In this document: piece after piece, positions 26,154-34,598 of the stretch
Layout: each line of letters opens with the position of its first letter
Numbering within the stretch: the stretch's first letter is position 1
Origin: an uncultured Oscillospiraceae bacterium
Lineage (GTDB): Bacteria; Bacillota; Clostridia; Oscillospirales; Acutalibacteraceae
NCBI GenBank assembly: GCA_900543795.1
Contig: UQSH01000003.1
Coordinates: 13,498-77,497, forward strand
DNA length: 64,000 bases
Direction: 5' to 3'
The notes under the pieces: generated by a model
Told to the model about the DNA's origin: nothing
The model's database searches: none
What the model saw: the letters and a program-made list of their open reading frames with translations, nothing else
Made by a program: the position numbers and the translations under genes

Positions 26154-27188
26154 ATGATAGTCAGAGTTGATGAAAGCAATCTTGAAGAATATGAGAATTT
26201 CATTAAACGCCACCCGAAAGGACTTTTTCAGCATTCTTCAAAATGGGCAAGGGTTAAATCGGCCTGGAAATGGGAGGCAATAATGCTAAAAGACGAAAGC
26301 GGAGAAATTAAAGGCTCTGCCGCTGTTCTTATTAGATTTATTCCCGTTATTAAATATTCGCTGTTTTATGTTTGCAGAGGCTTTACTGCTGATGAAAACG
26401 ATTTTGAAGCATTTGACGCCTTGTTTGAAGGTCTTCTTGATCTTGCAAAGGAATATAAAGCATACTGCATTAAGATTGATCCCGAAATTGTTATAGACAA
26501 TCAGGAATACAAAAAGCATCTTATTGAAAAGGGCTTTACGGAATTAAACCCTGGCTGTATGGATTTTGAAAATGTTCAGCCGAGATTTGTTTACTGCTTT
26601 GATTATAACGGTCTTACCGAGGACGAGCTTATGCTGACCTTTAAGCCGGATTACAGAAACAGAATAAGAAAGGCTGCAAAAAAGGGCGTTGAAATTAAAA
26701 TTTGCGGTGTTGAAGCGCTTGACGATTTTGTTAGAATAATGCACGAAACGGGAGAACGGGACGGCTTTTCAACAAGACCGAAATGGTATTTTGAAAAAAT
26801 CCTTAACTGTATGGGCGAGGACGCAAGGCTTTATATGGCATATTATGAGGGACAGGCTATTGCCGGAACGCTTGCGATTCGTTGGGGTAAAAATGTTATG
26901 AAATACCAATACGGCGCCTCCTCAAACGCTCACAGAAATGTTTATCCGAACTATGCGCTTCAATGGGCAATGATTAAATGGGGACTTGAATGCGGCTGTG
27001 CCGTTTACGATTTCGGCGGTATCAGCGGCGATTGCCAAAATCCCGATAATCCGCATTACGGACTGTGGCGCTTCAAGCACGGCTTCGGCGGATATATGAA
27101 GGAATTTATCGGCGAATTTGATTATGTTATTAACAAGCCGATTTACAAACTATATAATTTAGCTATGGAGATTAAAAAGAAACTGTAA
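26154..27188 (+). CDS. FemAB-family peptidyltransferase (lipid II interpeptide bridge type)
   Basis: A 344-residue protein with the duplicated GNAT-like fold of FemABX enzymes, which add amino acids from aminoacyl-tRNA to the lysine or diamino acid of peptidoglycan precursors. Recognisable segments are FQHSSKWARVKSAWKW at the N-terminus, TFKPDYRNRIRKAAKKGVE in the middle, and YGASSNAHRNVYPNYALQW followed by YDFGGISG and WRFKHGFGGYMKEFIGEFD near the C-terminus. I chose ATG 26154 because GGAGG lies 5 nt upstream. It is coupled (TAATG) to an alanine-racemase-like gene, which fits cell-wall precursor synthesis. The added residue is unknown. Confidence 0.87.
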   Translation: MIVRVDESNLEEYENFIKRHPKGLFQHSSKWARVKSAWKWEAIMLKDESGEIKGSAAVLIRFIPVIKYSLFYVCRGFTADENDFEAFDALFEGLLDLAKEYKAYCIKIDPEIVIDNQEYKKHLIEKGFTELNPGCMDFENVQPRFVYCFDYNGLTEDELMLTFKPDYRNRIRKAAKKGVEIKICGVEALDDFVRIMHETGERDGFSTRPKWYFEKILNCMGEDARLYMAYYEGQAIAGTLAIRWGKNVMKYQYGASSNAHRNVYPNYALQWAMIKWGLECGCAVYDFGGISGDCQNPDNPHYGLWRFKHGFGGYMKEFIGEFDYVINKPIYKLYNLAMEIKKKL

Positions 27189-28261
27189 TGAGCAGATATG
27201 TTATTGACAGACAAAAGCTATTAGAAAATATTGAAAAAATAAAAACGAAAGCAGGAGTTCCGATTATTGCGGTTGTTAAGGGCAACGGCTACGGCTTCGG
27301 AATTAAGGAATTCACCTCTGTTTTAAAGGAAAGCGGAATAAAGAGCTTTGCCGTTACGGAGGTTACCGATATTCCTGTTTTAAAGGAAATACTTGACGAT
27401 GAGGAAATACTTGTTTTACGCTCAACCTGCATTGAGAGCGAGGCAAGAATCATTGCTCAAAACGGCTGCACGGCAACAATCGGCTCAACACTTGCCTGCG
27501 AGGTTATGAACAAAGTCTCGGCAGAGCTTGGTGTTAAAACAAAATGCCATTTAAAAATAGACACGGGTATGGGCAGATACGGCTTTATGCCGAGTGAAAT
27601 TTCAAGAGCTATTGATTGCTACAAGGCAGAAAACCTTGAATTTACGGGAATATACACTCATTTTTCAAGTGCTTTTCGCAACGAGCCGTTAACAAAGGCG
27701 CAGCTTGTTTTATTTAAGGACTGCATTGCGCAGATTGAAAAGGCGGGATATAAAACGGGAACTGCACATTGCGCAAACTCCCCTGCTCTTTTAAATGTTG
27801 AGGATGTTTGCCTTGACAGCGTTCGCCTTGGCTCTGCATTTACGGGCAGGGTTATAACAAAAAGCAAAACCGGGCTTAACAGATTAGGAGCTCTTGAAGC
27901 AGAGGTTATTGATATTAAAACCGTTCCTGCCGGATATTCCGTTGGATATAACGGCACCTATAAAACAAAAAGAGAAACTAAAATAGCTATTGTTCCCATC
28001 GGTCATTATGACGGCTTCGGACTGACAAAGGAAAAGGAGCTTATTGATTTTAGATATGTTTTATCTGTTTTTAAGCAATTTCTTAAAAGAAAGCAAATGT
28101 ATGTTAGAATTAACGGCAGAATGTTTCATGTTATAGGCGGCATAGGATTATCACACACGGCGGTTGACATAACGGGCACCGACATAAAATGCGGAGATGT
28201 TGCAAGCGTTGATATATCACCTCTTATGGTTAATCCGAGAATTGAAAGAGTTTATAAATAA
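27188..28261 (+). CDS. Alanine racemase-like PLP enzyme (divergent)
   Basis: A 357-residue fold-type III PLP protein. The PLP lysine is in IIAVVKGNGYGFG; the second catalytic Tyr corresponds to VGYNGTY; KIDTGMGRYGF and NSPALL are family segments. Two usually conserved parts are unusual: IPIGYGDG-type sequence reads VPIGHYDGFG, and the GRISMDQ-type segment reads GGIGLSHTAVD. It may be a true alanine racemase, or a paralogue acting on another amino acid. Its start overlaps the FemAB-like stop (TAATG), suggesting the two products act together in peptidoglycan synthesis. Confidence 0.85.
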   Translation: MSRYVIDRQKLLENIEKIKTKAGVPIIAVVKGNGYGFGIKEFTSVLKESGIKSFAVTEVTDIPVLKEILDDEEILVLRSTCIESEARIIAQNGCTATIGSTLACEVMNKVSAELGVKTKCHLKIDTGMGRYGFMPSEISRAIDCYKAENLEFTGIYTHFSSAFRNEPLTKAQLVLFKDCIAQIEKAGYKTGTAHCANSPALLNVEDVCLDSVRLGSAFTGRVITKSKTGLNRLGALEAEVIDIKTVPAGYSVGYNGTYKTKRETKIAIVPIGHYDGFGLTKEKELIDFRYVLSVFKQFLKRKQMYVRINGRMFHVIGGIGLSHTAVDITGTDIKCGDVASVDISPLMVNPRIERVYK

Positions 28262-28264
28262 AAT

Positions 28265-28298
28265 AATCAAGCGGGCTAAAACAGTCCGCTTGATTTTT
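28265..28298. terminator. Bidirectional terminator after the racemase gene
   Basis: AATCAAGCGGGCT (28265-28277) pairs with AGTCCGCTTGATT (28283-28295) with one G-T pair, followed by TTTTT on the plus strand and preceded by A/T on the other. Confidence 0.8.
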
Positions 28299-28830
28299 AT
28301 TTAAACAATTTTTTAATTTGCTTTTCGATTTTTCTTTCATAAACAATATTAAAGTATTTCAGAGCAATTTCATAGAAAATGAAAACAATATTCATCAAAG
28401 CCGCAAAAGCAGCTATCATAGACACTGAAAAAACGCCGTCTTCAAAAAACGGGATGCCGAGAATATAAACGCAGATGATTTCCGTAAGTGCGATACAAGC
28501 ATTAAAAATCGTAAGCTTTAAGGCTGCCGAAATTATTTTAGGCTTAACCTTATCAAGATACTGCTTAATTATGGGATAATAACCGAAGAAAAGAGTGTAT
28601 ATAATCGCAGATTCCTTTTGAGAAACGAGGATTAACGATAAAAATGCCGAAGCAAAATAAACGCAAAGGGCTGATTTTGCACCGAAGGTTTTGCAAACCA
28701 TAACCATCAAAAAGCCAAGCACAAGCGGGGCAACATAGGTTAGCGAATAAAAAAATCCGCTGACAAACATCAAAACTACCGATAGAGCAGTTGACAATCC
28801 GCACACCGCCGTTTTAACAGAATTTTTCAT
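28297..28830 (-). CDS. Uncharacterised polytopic membrane protein
   Basis: A 177-residue hydrophobic protein with five or six predicted membrane segments and a basic C-terminus (YERKIEKQIKKLFK). The N-terminal KTAVCGLSTALSVVLMF pattern and the YTLFFGYYPIIKQYL segment resemble small integral proteins in clostridia related to ECF-transporter S-components, but I cannot assign a family. It stands alone on the minus strand between convergent and divergent neighbours, so the context gives no clue. Confidence 0.75.
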   Translation of the reverse strand: MKNSVKTAVCGLSTALSVVLMFVSGFFYSLTYVAPLVLGFLMVMVCKTFGAKSALCVYFASAFLSLILVSQKESAIIYTLFFGYYPIIKQYLDKVKPKIISAALKLTIFNACIALTEIICVYILGIPFFEDGVFSVSMIAAFAALMNIVFIFYEIALKYFNIVYERKIEKQIKKLFK

Positions 28831-28936
28831 ATACTCACCTTAAAGCGTTAACATTTAAAACAATAAACATTATAGCATAAATTTTGCAAAAAATATGAAT
28901 TAATCGTTAAATATCGCTAACTGTCAAATTTTCTTA

Positions 28937-28965
28937 TTTACTTTTTAGGTATAATTATATATAAT
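28937..28965 (+). promoter_or_regulatory. Probable promoter of the lipoprotein gene
   Basis: TTTACT (28937-28942), a 17-nt spacer and TATAAT (28960-28965), about 37 nt before the start codon; the -35 is imperfect. Confidence 0.45.
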
Positions 28966-29001
28966 ATTTAAGGTAAATATTTTTTTACAGGGGTGTAAAA
29001 A

Positions 29002-29937
29002 ATGATAAAGAAAATTAGCTTAATTCTTTTATGCTTGGTTTTGGTTGCAACCTGCTTTGCCGCATGCTCAAAAAAGGAAGCAAACGAAGAGGAAGAAACA
29101 GGTCTTGAAGGAGTTGCAGAGGAATACGGCTTTGAAACGGACGAGAACGGTAACGAGGTTGCCGTTGTTTACGGAGAAGACGGAAAAGCCTATGTTATTG
29201 ACCAAAACGGCAACAAAACAGGCGAAATAATAAATGTTTCCACCACAAAGAAAGAGGAAGAAAAAACCTCATCTAATACTCCCGGCTATTCTCCCGAGAA
29301 GCAGCCGGACCGAGAAGATGTTGATAACAACACTAAGGACGAAACGGGAACAACAAAAAGTGAGCTTACAACGCTTCCGTTTGACGAGGATGTTGTTCCG
29401 TCAACCTCTGCAAGCGGCACTCCCGTTCAATTCAGCGATAAGGATATTAAAACCTTAACAAATATGCTTGAGGTTCCCTATCTTTATACTGCAAGCTACG
29501 AAAATTCAAGCAAGGTTCCGATCGGCGTTGCAACCCATGTTGCATGCTGGATGCTTCAAAGAGAAAATCTTAACACAAACACCTTTGCAAGCGGCACGGT
29601 TGTTATTGATTTATTTAATTACTTTGCAAGAACGGTTGTTCAGTTTAAAACAGACTGCAATACATATACATCTGATAGCGCAGTTAACCCCGCACCGATA
29701 AAGTATGACAGTATAAACGATACATTTTCAATAACCTCAGGATCATACGAAAAGGCAACTCACACGATTGAGATAACAAAAATCGAAGACCTCGGCGGTA
29801 ATAACTATTATAAGGTTATTGCAAGTGTTGACGGCATTGATAAATCCTGCAAGGCAAAAAATCTTGTTGCCGTTATTCAGAAAAACAAGCTTGACACAAG
29901 CCTCGGATTTTCAATCAAGGCTCTTAAATGGGCATAA
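29002..29937 (+). CDS. Secreted lipoprotein of unknown function
   Basis: A 311-residue protein with a type II signal peptide: KK, a hydrophobic core (ISLILLCLVLVATCFA) and the lipobox FAAC, so it should be anchored to the membrane surface. An acidic low-complexity linker with Thr/Lys/Glu-rich sequence (residues about 25-130) follows. It contains two short DENGNEVAVVYGEDGKAYVI-type segments. A folded C-terminal half begins near DKDIKTLTNMLEVPYLY. No enzymatic motif is seen. It is transcribed alone and followed by a strong terminator. Confidence 0.85.
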   Translation: MIKKISLILLCLVLVATCFAACSKKEANEEEETGLEGVAEEYGFETDENGNEVAVVYGEDGKAYVIDQNGNKTGEIINVSTTKKEEEKTSSNTPGYSPEKQPDREDVDNNTKDETGTTKSELTTLPFDEDVVPSTSASGTPVQFSDKDIKTLTNMLEVPYLYTASYENSSKVPIGVATHVACWMLQRENLNTNTFASGTVVIDLFNYFARTVVQFKTDCNTYTSDSAVNPAPIKYDSINDTFSITSGSYEKATHTIEITKIEDLGGNNYYKVIASVDGIDKSCKAKNLVAVIQKNKLDTSLGFSIKALKWA

Positions 29938-29956
29938 ATTTTCAATCAAAAAAATT

Positions 29957-29984
29957 AAGTCTCCGCTTTTGCGGAGACTTTTTT
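29957..29984 (+). terminator. Rho-independent terminator of the lipoprotein gene
   Basis: AAGTCTCCGC (29957-29966) pairs perfectly with GCGGAGACTT (29971-29980) around TTTT, followed by TTTT. Confidence 0.9.
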
Positions 29985-29995
29985 ATGCCTAAAAA

Positions 29996-30445
29996 TCAAT
30001 ATAGCTTTTCGCCGTTTTCAATTGCAGAAATTTGATCTACTCTCGTTTGATGTCTGCCGCCTTCAAATTCCGTGTTTAAAAAAACATCAACAAGCTCAAG
30101 AGCAAGTCCGGCACCGACAACTCTTGCACCGAGACAAAGGCAATTTGCGTCATTATGGGCTCTTGTGAATTTTGCACTGAAATAATCGGAGCAAACAGCG
30201 GCTCTTATACCCTTAACCTTATTTGCCGCCATGGAAATTCCAACGCCTGTTCCGCAGCAAAGAATTGCTTTTTCACACTCACCGCTCATAACCGCATCGC
30301 AAGCCTTTTGAGCGGCTATGGCATAATCGAATCTTTCGGGTGTGTAGCAACCGAAATCCTTATACGCAACGCCGATTGAATCAAGATAATTTTTAATTTC
30401 TGTTTTGAGCGGAAATCCCGCATGGTCTGAACCGAGAGCAACCAT
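29996..30445 (-). CDS. rpiB: Ribose-5-phosphate isomerase B
   Basis: The enzyme interconverts ribose-5-phosphate and ribulose-5-phosphate in the pentose phosphate pathway. Signatures are ALGSDHAGFPLK at the N-terminus, the CGTGVGISMAANK active-site loop with its Cys, and AHNDANCLCLGAR. Length is about 149 residues. The open frame allows TTG at 30457, but ATG 30445 gives the family N-terminus. It is the last gene of a tsaE-tsaB-rpiB run. RpiB/LacAB relatives such as galactose-6-phosphate isomerase are less likely because a single subunit is present. Confidence 0.92.
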   Translation of the reverse strand: MVALGSDHAGFPLKTEIKNYLDSIGVAYKDFGCYTPERFDYAIAAQKACDAVMSGECEKAILCCGTGVGISMAANKVKGIRAAVCSDYFSAKFTRAHNDANCLCLGARVVGAGLALELVDVFLNTEFEGGRHQTRVDQISAIENGEKLY

Positions 30446-30464
30446 AATTTTCAACAACCTTTCG

Positions 30465-31133
30465 TTATTTTTTTAATTTCAATTCCCTTTCCGCCTGACT
30501 TTGCCTTAAATAAACGGGCATAAGCGAAGAGGGATTTATTTTTTCCTTATTCTGTGCACATTTTGAAACGCCGATACCGCATTGAAAACGCTTTTCTTCA
30601 TCGGCAATAATTATATTATCAAGCGAGCTGCTTTTGCAAAAAAGCTCTGCGCCGTCGCCTGCAACAATAACCTTTGGATACCGCTTTACAATGGCTTCAA
30701 TTTCTTCAAGCGGCCGCGCCTTATCCTCTGTTATGCGAACAACACTTGAATTTTCAATTTTAAACAATGAATTATAAAACTGCATTCTGCGTGCGTCCAT
30801 AACAGCACACACAATTGCGTTTTCATCAACAAAATTATATGCAATTGCTTCAAGCGTTGAAACGGGAATACAGGGAATATCAAACGGAAAGGCAATGCCC
30901 TTAACAGTTGCAATTCCGATTCTTATGCCTGTAAATGAGCCGGGACCTGCCGAAACGGCAATTGCACCGAGGCTTGAATATTCATAGCCCTGCATAACGC
31001 CTTCAATTAGAGGCAAAAGCGTTTCACTGTGCGTTAAGCCTTTATTGATTAATTCACTTTTAATTACGGCTTCGCCGTCTGTTAAAGCGGCAGAGGCAGT
31101 TACCGCAGAAGAATCAACGCTCAACAAAAGCAT
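30465..31133 (-). CDS. tsaB: tRNA threonylcarbamoyladenosine biosynthesis protein TsaB
   Basis: TsaB is the inactive paralogue that pairs with TsaD in making t6A at position 37 of ANN-decoding tRNAs. The 222-residue ASKHA-fold protein begins LLLSVDSSAVTASAAL, carries HSETLLPLIEGVM and the AVSAGPGSFTGIRIGIATVKG segment, and lacks the metal histidines of TsaD. Its ATG overlaps the tsaE stop (TAATG), the normal pairing of these two genes. tsaD is not in the window. Confidence 0.95.
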   Translation of the reverse strand: MLLLSVDSSAVTASAALTDGEAVIKSELINKGLTHSETLLPLIEGVMQGYEYSSLGAIAVSAGPGSFTGIRIGIATVKGIAFPFDIPCIPVSTLEAIAYNFVDENAIVCAVMDARRMQFYNSLFKIENSSVVRITEDKARPLEEIEAIVKRYPKVIVAGDGAELFCKSSSLDNIIIADEEKRFQCGIGVSKCAQNKEKINPSSLMPVYLRQSQAERELKLKK

Positions 31134-31564
31134 TACTGAATTTCACCTTTTTTATAAATTTTAATTTCTCTTTCATTTTCGGAAAGCTTTGATATTTCAA
31201 CCATAACGGTATCCTCGGGAAGTGCGCCGTAAATATTTTCGCTCCATTCAACTGCAATATAGGCATCTGTTTCAAGATAATCAAAAAAAGCAGTTGAATA
31301 TAAATCGTCCCACCCGTCAACACGGTACATATCAAAATGATAAAGCGTTTTACCGTCAAATCGGTATTCATTGCAGATTGCAAAGGTTGGAGAGGAAACA
31401 TCACATTTTATTCCAAGACCTTTAACAAGACCGCTTGTAAACGCAGTTTTTCCTGCTCCCAAATCACCGAGATAAGCAATAACAGTCCCCTTTTTGAGCG
31501 TTTTTGCAAATTCTTCGGCAAAGGAAACGGTTTCGTTATAGCTATGAGTTATAATTCTTTCCAT
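31133..31564 (-). CDS. tsaE: tRNA threonylcarbamoyladenosine biosynthesis ATPase TsaE
   Basis: A 143-residue P-loop ATPase required for t6A formation with TsaB and TsaD. Walker A is LGDLGAGKTAFTSGL; SSPTFAICNEYRF and HFDMYRVDGWDDL are family segments, and AVEWSENI is the C-terminal motif. It sits 2 bp after fhs and is translationally coupled to tsaB. Confidence 0.95.
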   Translation of the reverse strand: MERIITHSYNETVSFAEEFAKTLKKGTVIAYLGDLGAGKTAFTSGLVKGLGIKCDVSSPTFAICNEYRFDGKTLYHFDMYRVDGWDDLYSTAFFDYLETDAYIAVEWSENIYGALPEDTVMVEISKLSENEREIKIYKKGEIQ

Positions 31565-31565
31565 A

Positions 31566-33233
31566 TCAGAAAAGACCGACCGTTTCGCCGTTTTCGTTAA
31601 TATCTATATTAAATGCGGCAGGAGATTTTGAAAGGCCGGGCATAGTCATAACAGAGCCGGTTCTGCAAACAATGAAGCCTGCACCATTTGACAAATCAAC
31701 AGATGAAATATTGATTTTAAAGCCTGACGGCTTGCCGAGAAGCTTTGGATTATCGGAGAGGCTATATTGCGTTTTTGCGATACAAACAGGCATTTTATCG
31801 GCGCCGAGCTTAATAAACTCCTCAATACTTGACACGGCTTCCTTTGAATATTCAACGCCGTCTGCGCCGTAAATCTCCTTAGCAATTGTTTCGATTTTAT
31901 CGTAAACAGGCATATCAAGAGAATAAAGCTGATGGAAATTATTTTCCTTTTCGCAGGCATCAACAACCTTTTGAGCAAGCTCAACTCCGCCTGCTCCGCC
32001 CTCTGCAAAGCATTTTGTTACGGCGAAATCAGCACCCTTTGATTTGCAGAAATCCTCAATAAACGCAATTTCCTCATCTGTATCGGCATAAAAATGATTG
32101 ATTGCAACAACAACGGGAACGCCGAATTTTTTAAGATTATCAATATGAGCACCGAGGTTTACAGAGCCTTTTTTTAGTGCTTCAAGATTCGGCTTTGTTA
32201 AATCAGCCTTTTCAACGCCGCCGTTATATTTCATTGAACGAACTGTTGAAACAAGAACAACGCAGCTTGGAGTAAGACCTGCAAGCCTGCACTTAATATC
32301 AAGGAATTTTTCTGCGCCGAGGTCAGAGCCGAAGCCTGCTTCGGTTATGCAGTAATCTCCGAGCTTCAAAGCAGTTTTTGTTGCTCTGATTGAGTTGCAG
32401 CCGTGTGCAATATTTGCAAACGGACCGCCATGCATAATGGCAGGATTATTTTCAAGAGTTTGAACAAGATTAGGCTTAATAGCGTCCTTTAAAAGAACGG
32501 TCATTGCACCGTTTGCCTTAATATCACGGCAATAAACGGGTTTTCCGTCATAGGTGTAGGCAACAAGGATATTTCCGAGTCTTTCCCTGAGATCAAAAAC
32601 ATCCTCTGCAAGGCAAAGAATTGCCATAACCTCGCTTGCAACGGTTATAATGAAATGATCCTCTCTCGGAATACCGTTGAGCCTTCCTCCGAGCGAGCAA
32701 ACAATATTTCTTAAAGCACGGTCGTTCATATCAAGGCATCTTTTAACGAGCACTCTGCGCTGATCTATTCCAAGCTCATTTCCCTGCTGAATATGGTTAT
32801 CAAGCAAGGCGCACATAAGATTGTTTGCACTTGTTATAGCGTGCATATCTCCTGTGAAATGAAGGTTTATGTCCTCCATCGGAACAACCTGACTGTAACC
32901 GCCGCCTGCGGCACCGCCCTTAATTCCGAAAACAGGTCCGAGAGAAGGCTCACGAAGAGCTATAACGGCCTTTTTGCCGATTTTAGCCATTGAATCGCCA
33001 ATGCCGATAGTAACGGTTGTTTTTCCCTCTCCGGCAGGAGTTGGATTAACTGCGGTTACAAGAACGAGCCTTCCGTTTTTATTATCCTTAACTCTGTTGA
33101 TTAATTCATCGGAAAGCTTTGCTTTATATTTTCCGTAAAGCTCAAGCTCATCCTCGTCTATTCCGACCGAGGAAGCAACCTCGCCTATTCTTTTCATTTG
33201 CGCACTGCGTGCAATTTCAATATCCGATAACAT
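31566..33233 (-). CDS. fhs: Formate--tetrahydrofolate ligase
   Basis: The enzyme makes 10-formyl-THF from formate, ATP and THF, feeding purine and one-carbon metabolism and, in acetogens, the methyl branch of the Wood-Ljungdahl pathway. The P-loop [14 protein letters not shown] and segments [36 protein letters not shown] sequence and [13 protein letters not shown] identify it; 555 residues is normal. It heads the fhs-tsaE-tsaB-rpiB transcript. Presence of fhs alone does not show acetogenesis. Confidence 0.97.
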   Translation of the reverse strand: MLSDIEIARSAQMKRIGEVASSVGIDEDELELYGKYKAKLSDELINRVKDNKNGRLVLVTAVNPTPAGEGKTTVTIGIGDSMAKIGKKAVIALREPSLGPVFGIKGGAAGGGYSQVVPMEDINLHFTGDMHAITSANNLMCALLDNHIQQGNELGIDQRRVLVKRCLDMNDRALRNIVCSLGGRLNGIPREDHFIITVASEVMAILCLAEDVFDLRERLGNILVAYTYDGKPVYCRDIKANGAMTVLLKDAIKPNLVQTLENNPAIMHGGPFANIAHGCNSIRATKTALKLGDYCITEAGFGSDLGAEKFLDIKCRLAGLTPSCVVLVSTVRSMKYNGGVEKADLTKPNLEALKKGSVNLGAHIDNLKKFGVPVVVAINHFYADTDEEIAFIEDFCKSKGADFAVTKCFAEGGAGGVELAQKVVDACEKENNFHQLYSLDMPVYDKIETIAKEIYGADGVEYSKEAVSSIEEFIKLGADKMPVCIAKTQYSLSDNPKLLGKPSGFKINISSVDLSNGAGFIVCRTGSVMTMPGLSKSPAAFNIDINENGETVGLF

Positions 33234-33279
33234 AAAACAACCTGCCTTTTCAAATTAAATATTAATTAATTTACAGTTT

Positions 33280-33307
33280 ATTATAGCATAATTATAAATT
33301 ATTTCAA
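33280..33307 (-). promoter_or_regulatory. Sigma-A promoter of fhs
   Basis: On the minus strand TTGAAA (33302-33307), a 16-nt spacer and TATAAT (33280-33285), about 40 nt before the start. Confidence 0.6.
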
Positions 33308-33324
33308 CAGTTAATAATTACACC

Positions 33325-33353
33325 TTGAAAATAAATATTAATAATAATATAAT
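33325..33353 (+). promoter_or_regulatory. Sigma-A promoter of the ftsW/rodA-type gene
   Basis: TTGAAA (33325-33330), a 17-nt spacer and a perfect TATAAT (33348-33353), divergent from the fhs promoter. Confidence 0.65.
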
Positions 33354-33387
33354 AGTATAAACAATGAAAGGTAAAGGAGTCGGTTAA

Positions 33388-34545
33388 TTGAACGAAAATA
33401 TAAGAAGAAACAGCTTTATCGACTTTTTTTACGGTCTTGATTATGCTACTGTAATAACCGCCGTTGCCTGCTCTGTTTACGGATTGCTGCTTGTTTACAG
33501 TGCAACCTACTATGCGGTTGATGAAAACACGATTATAACCAATTCGGTTCTTTCAATGCTTATAACCGTTGGCGCAGGAATTATAGGGGCTTTAATACTT
33601 TCGAGGATTAATTATGAAATAATAAGCAAGCTTTGGCCGATTGTTGGCGTTGCATGCGTTGTTTTGATGATTATTACATATTTTTTCGGAACCTCGGCAC
33701 CCGGCAGAGACACCGCACGAAGCTGGCTTAACATTGGCGGATTTACTCTGCAATCATCAGAGCTTTTGAAGGTTGGATTTATTATTTCGTTTTCCTATCA
33801 TCTTGATTTGGTTAAAGACAATATAAACAAAATCAAGGTTATTATTCCGCTTGTTATTCACGGTGCTGTTCCGATAGGTCTTTGCATTTTAACAGGCGAC
33901 GCAGGCTCTGCCCTGATATTCCTTATTATGTTTATCGGTATGCTGTTTTTTGCTAAAATAAATATCGGATACTTTATTGCAGGCTTTTGCGCAATAATAG
34001 TTGGATTTATTGTTGCATGGAAAACAAACATAATCAGCGGTATTCAAAGGCAAAGAATTGTTGCTTTGTTTTATCCCGAGCAATATCCGGATGTTATGTA
34101 TCAGCAAAACAACGGTAAAATTGCGCTTGGCGGAGGCGGAATGTTCGGTCAGGGATTTCTTAAAGGAAAGATGACGCAAAGCGGTGCCGTTCCCGTTAAT
34201 GAAAGCGATATGATTTTAACTGTTGCCGGAGAGGAATTCGGTTTTGTGGGAACAATGATAGTTTTGCTTCTGCTCGGAATTTTGATGATAAGAGTTATTG
34301 CAATCGCTCATAAATCAAGAGATAATGTTGGATATCTTATGTGTATGGGCGTTGCGGTTATGCTTTGGGCGCAGGTGCTTGTTAATGTAGGCATGGAGCT
34401 TTCAATCCTGCCGTGCATAGGAATAACGCTTCCTCTTTTTTCCGCAGGAGGATCAGCAAGCCTAAGCATTTATCTTGCACTCGGAATAGTTTTATCTGTT
34501 TACAGATTCAGTAAAAACCAAAGAAACGCATTGTTCTATACATAA
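33388..34545 (+). CDS. FtsW/RodA/SpoVE-family peptidoglycan glycosyltransferase
   Basis: A SEDS-family polytopic protein (385 residues, about ten membrane segments) that polymerises lipid II with a partner class B PBP. Visible signatures are TARSWLNIGGFTLQSSELLK, the large extracellular loop ending in NESDMILTVAGEEFGFVG, and the C-terminal IGITLPLFSAGGSASLSIYL. I cannot separate RodA from FtsW or SpoVE by eye, although RSWLNIGGFTLQSSELLK is common in RodA. The start is TTG at 33388 with AAAGGAG 8 nt upstream. It is monocistronic and followed by a terminator. Confidence 0.9.
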   Translation: MNENIRRNSFIDFFYGLDYATVITAVACSVYGLLLVYSATYYAVDENTIITNSVLSMLITVGAGIIGALILSRINYEIISKLWPIVGVACVVLMIITYFFGTSAPGRDTARSWLNIGGFTLQSSELLKVGFIISFSYHLDLVKDNINKIKVIIPLVIHGAVPIGLCILTGDAGSALIFLIMFIGMLFFAKINIGYFIAGFCAIIVGFIVAWKTNIISGIQRQRIVALFYPEQYPDVMYQQNNGKIALGGGGMFGQGFLKGKMTQSGAVPVNESDMILTVAGEEFGFVGTMIVLLLLGILMIRVIAIAHKSRDNVGYLMCMGVAVMLWAQVLVNVGMELSILPCIGITLPLFSAGGSASLSIYLALGIVLSVYRFSKNQRNALFYT

Positions 34546-34556
34546 AAACACAAAAA

Positions 34557-34597
34557 AACAGCGCTTTGCATTTTATGTGCATTGCGCTGTTATTTTT
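34557..34597. terminator. Bidirectional terminator between ftsW/rodA and ybbR
   Basis: AACAGCGC (34557-34564) pairs with GCGCTGTT (34584-34591), with an inner TGCA/TGCA match, and there are T-runs on both strands. Confidence 0.75.
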
Positions 34598-34598
34598 A

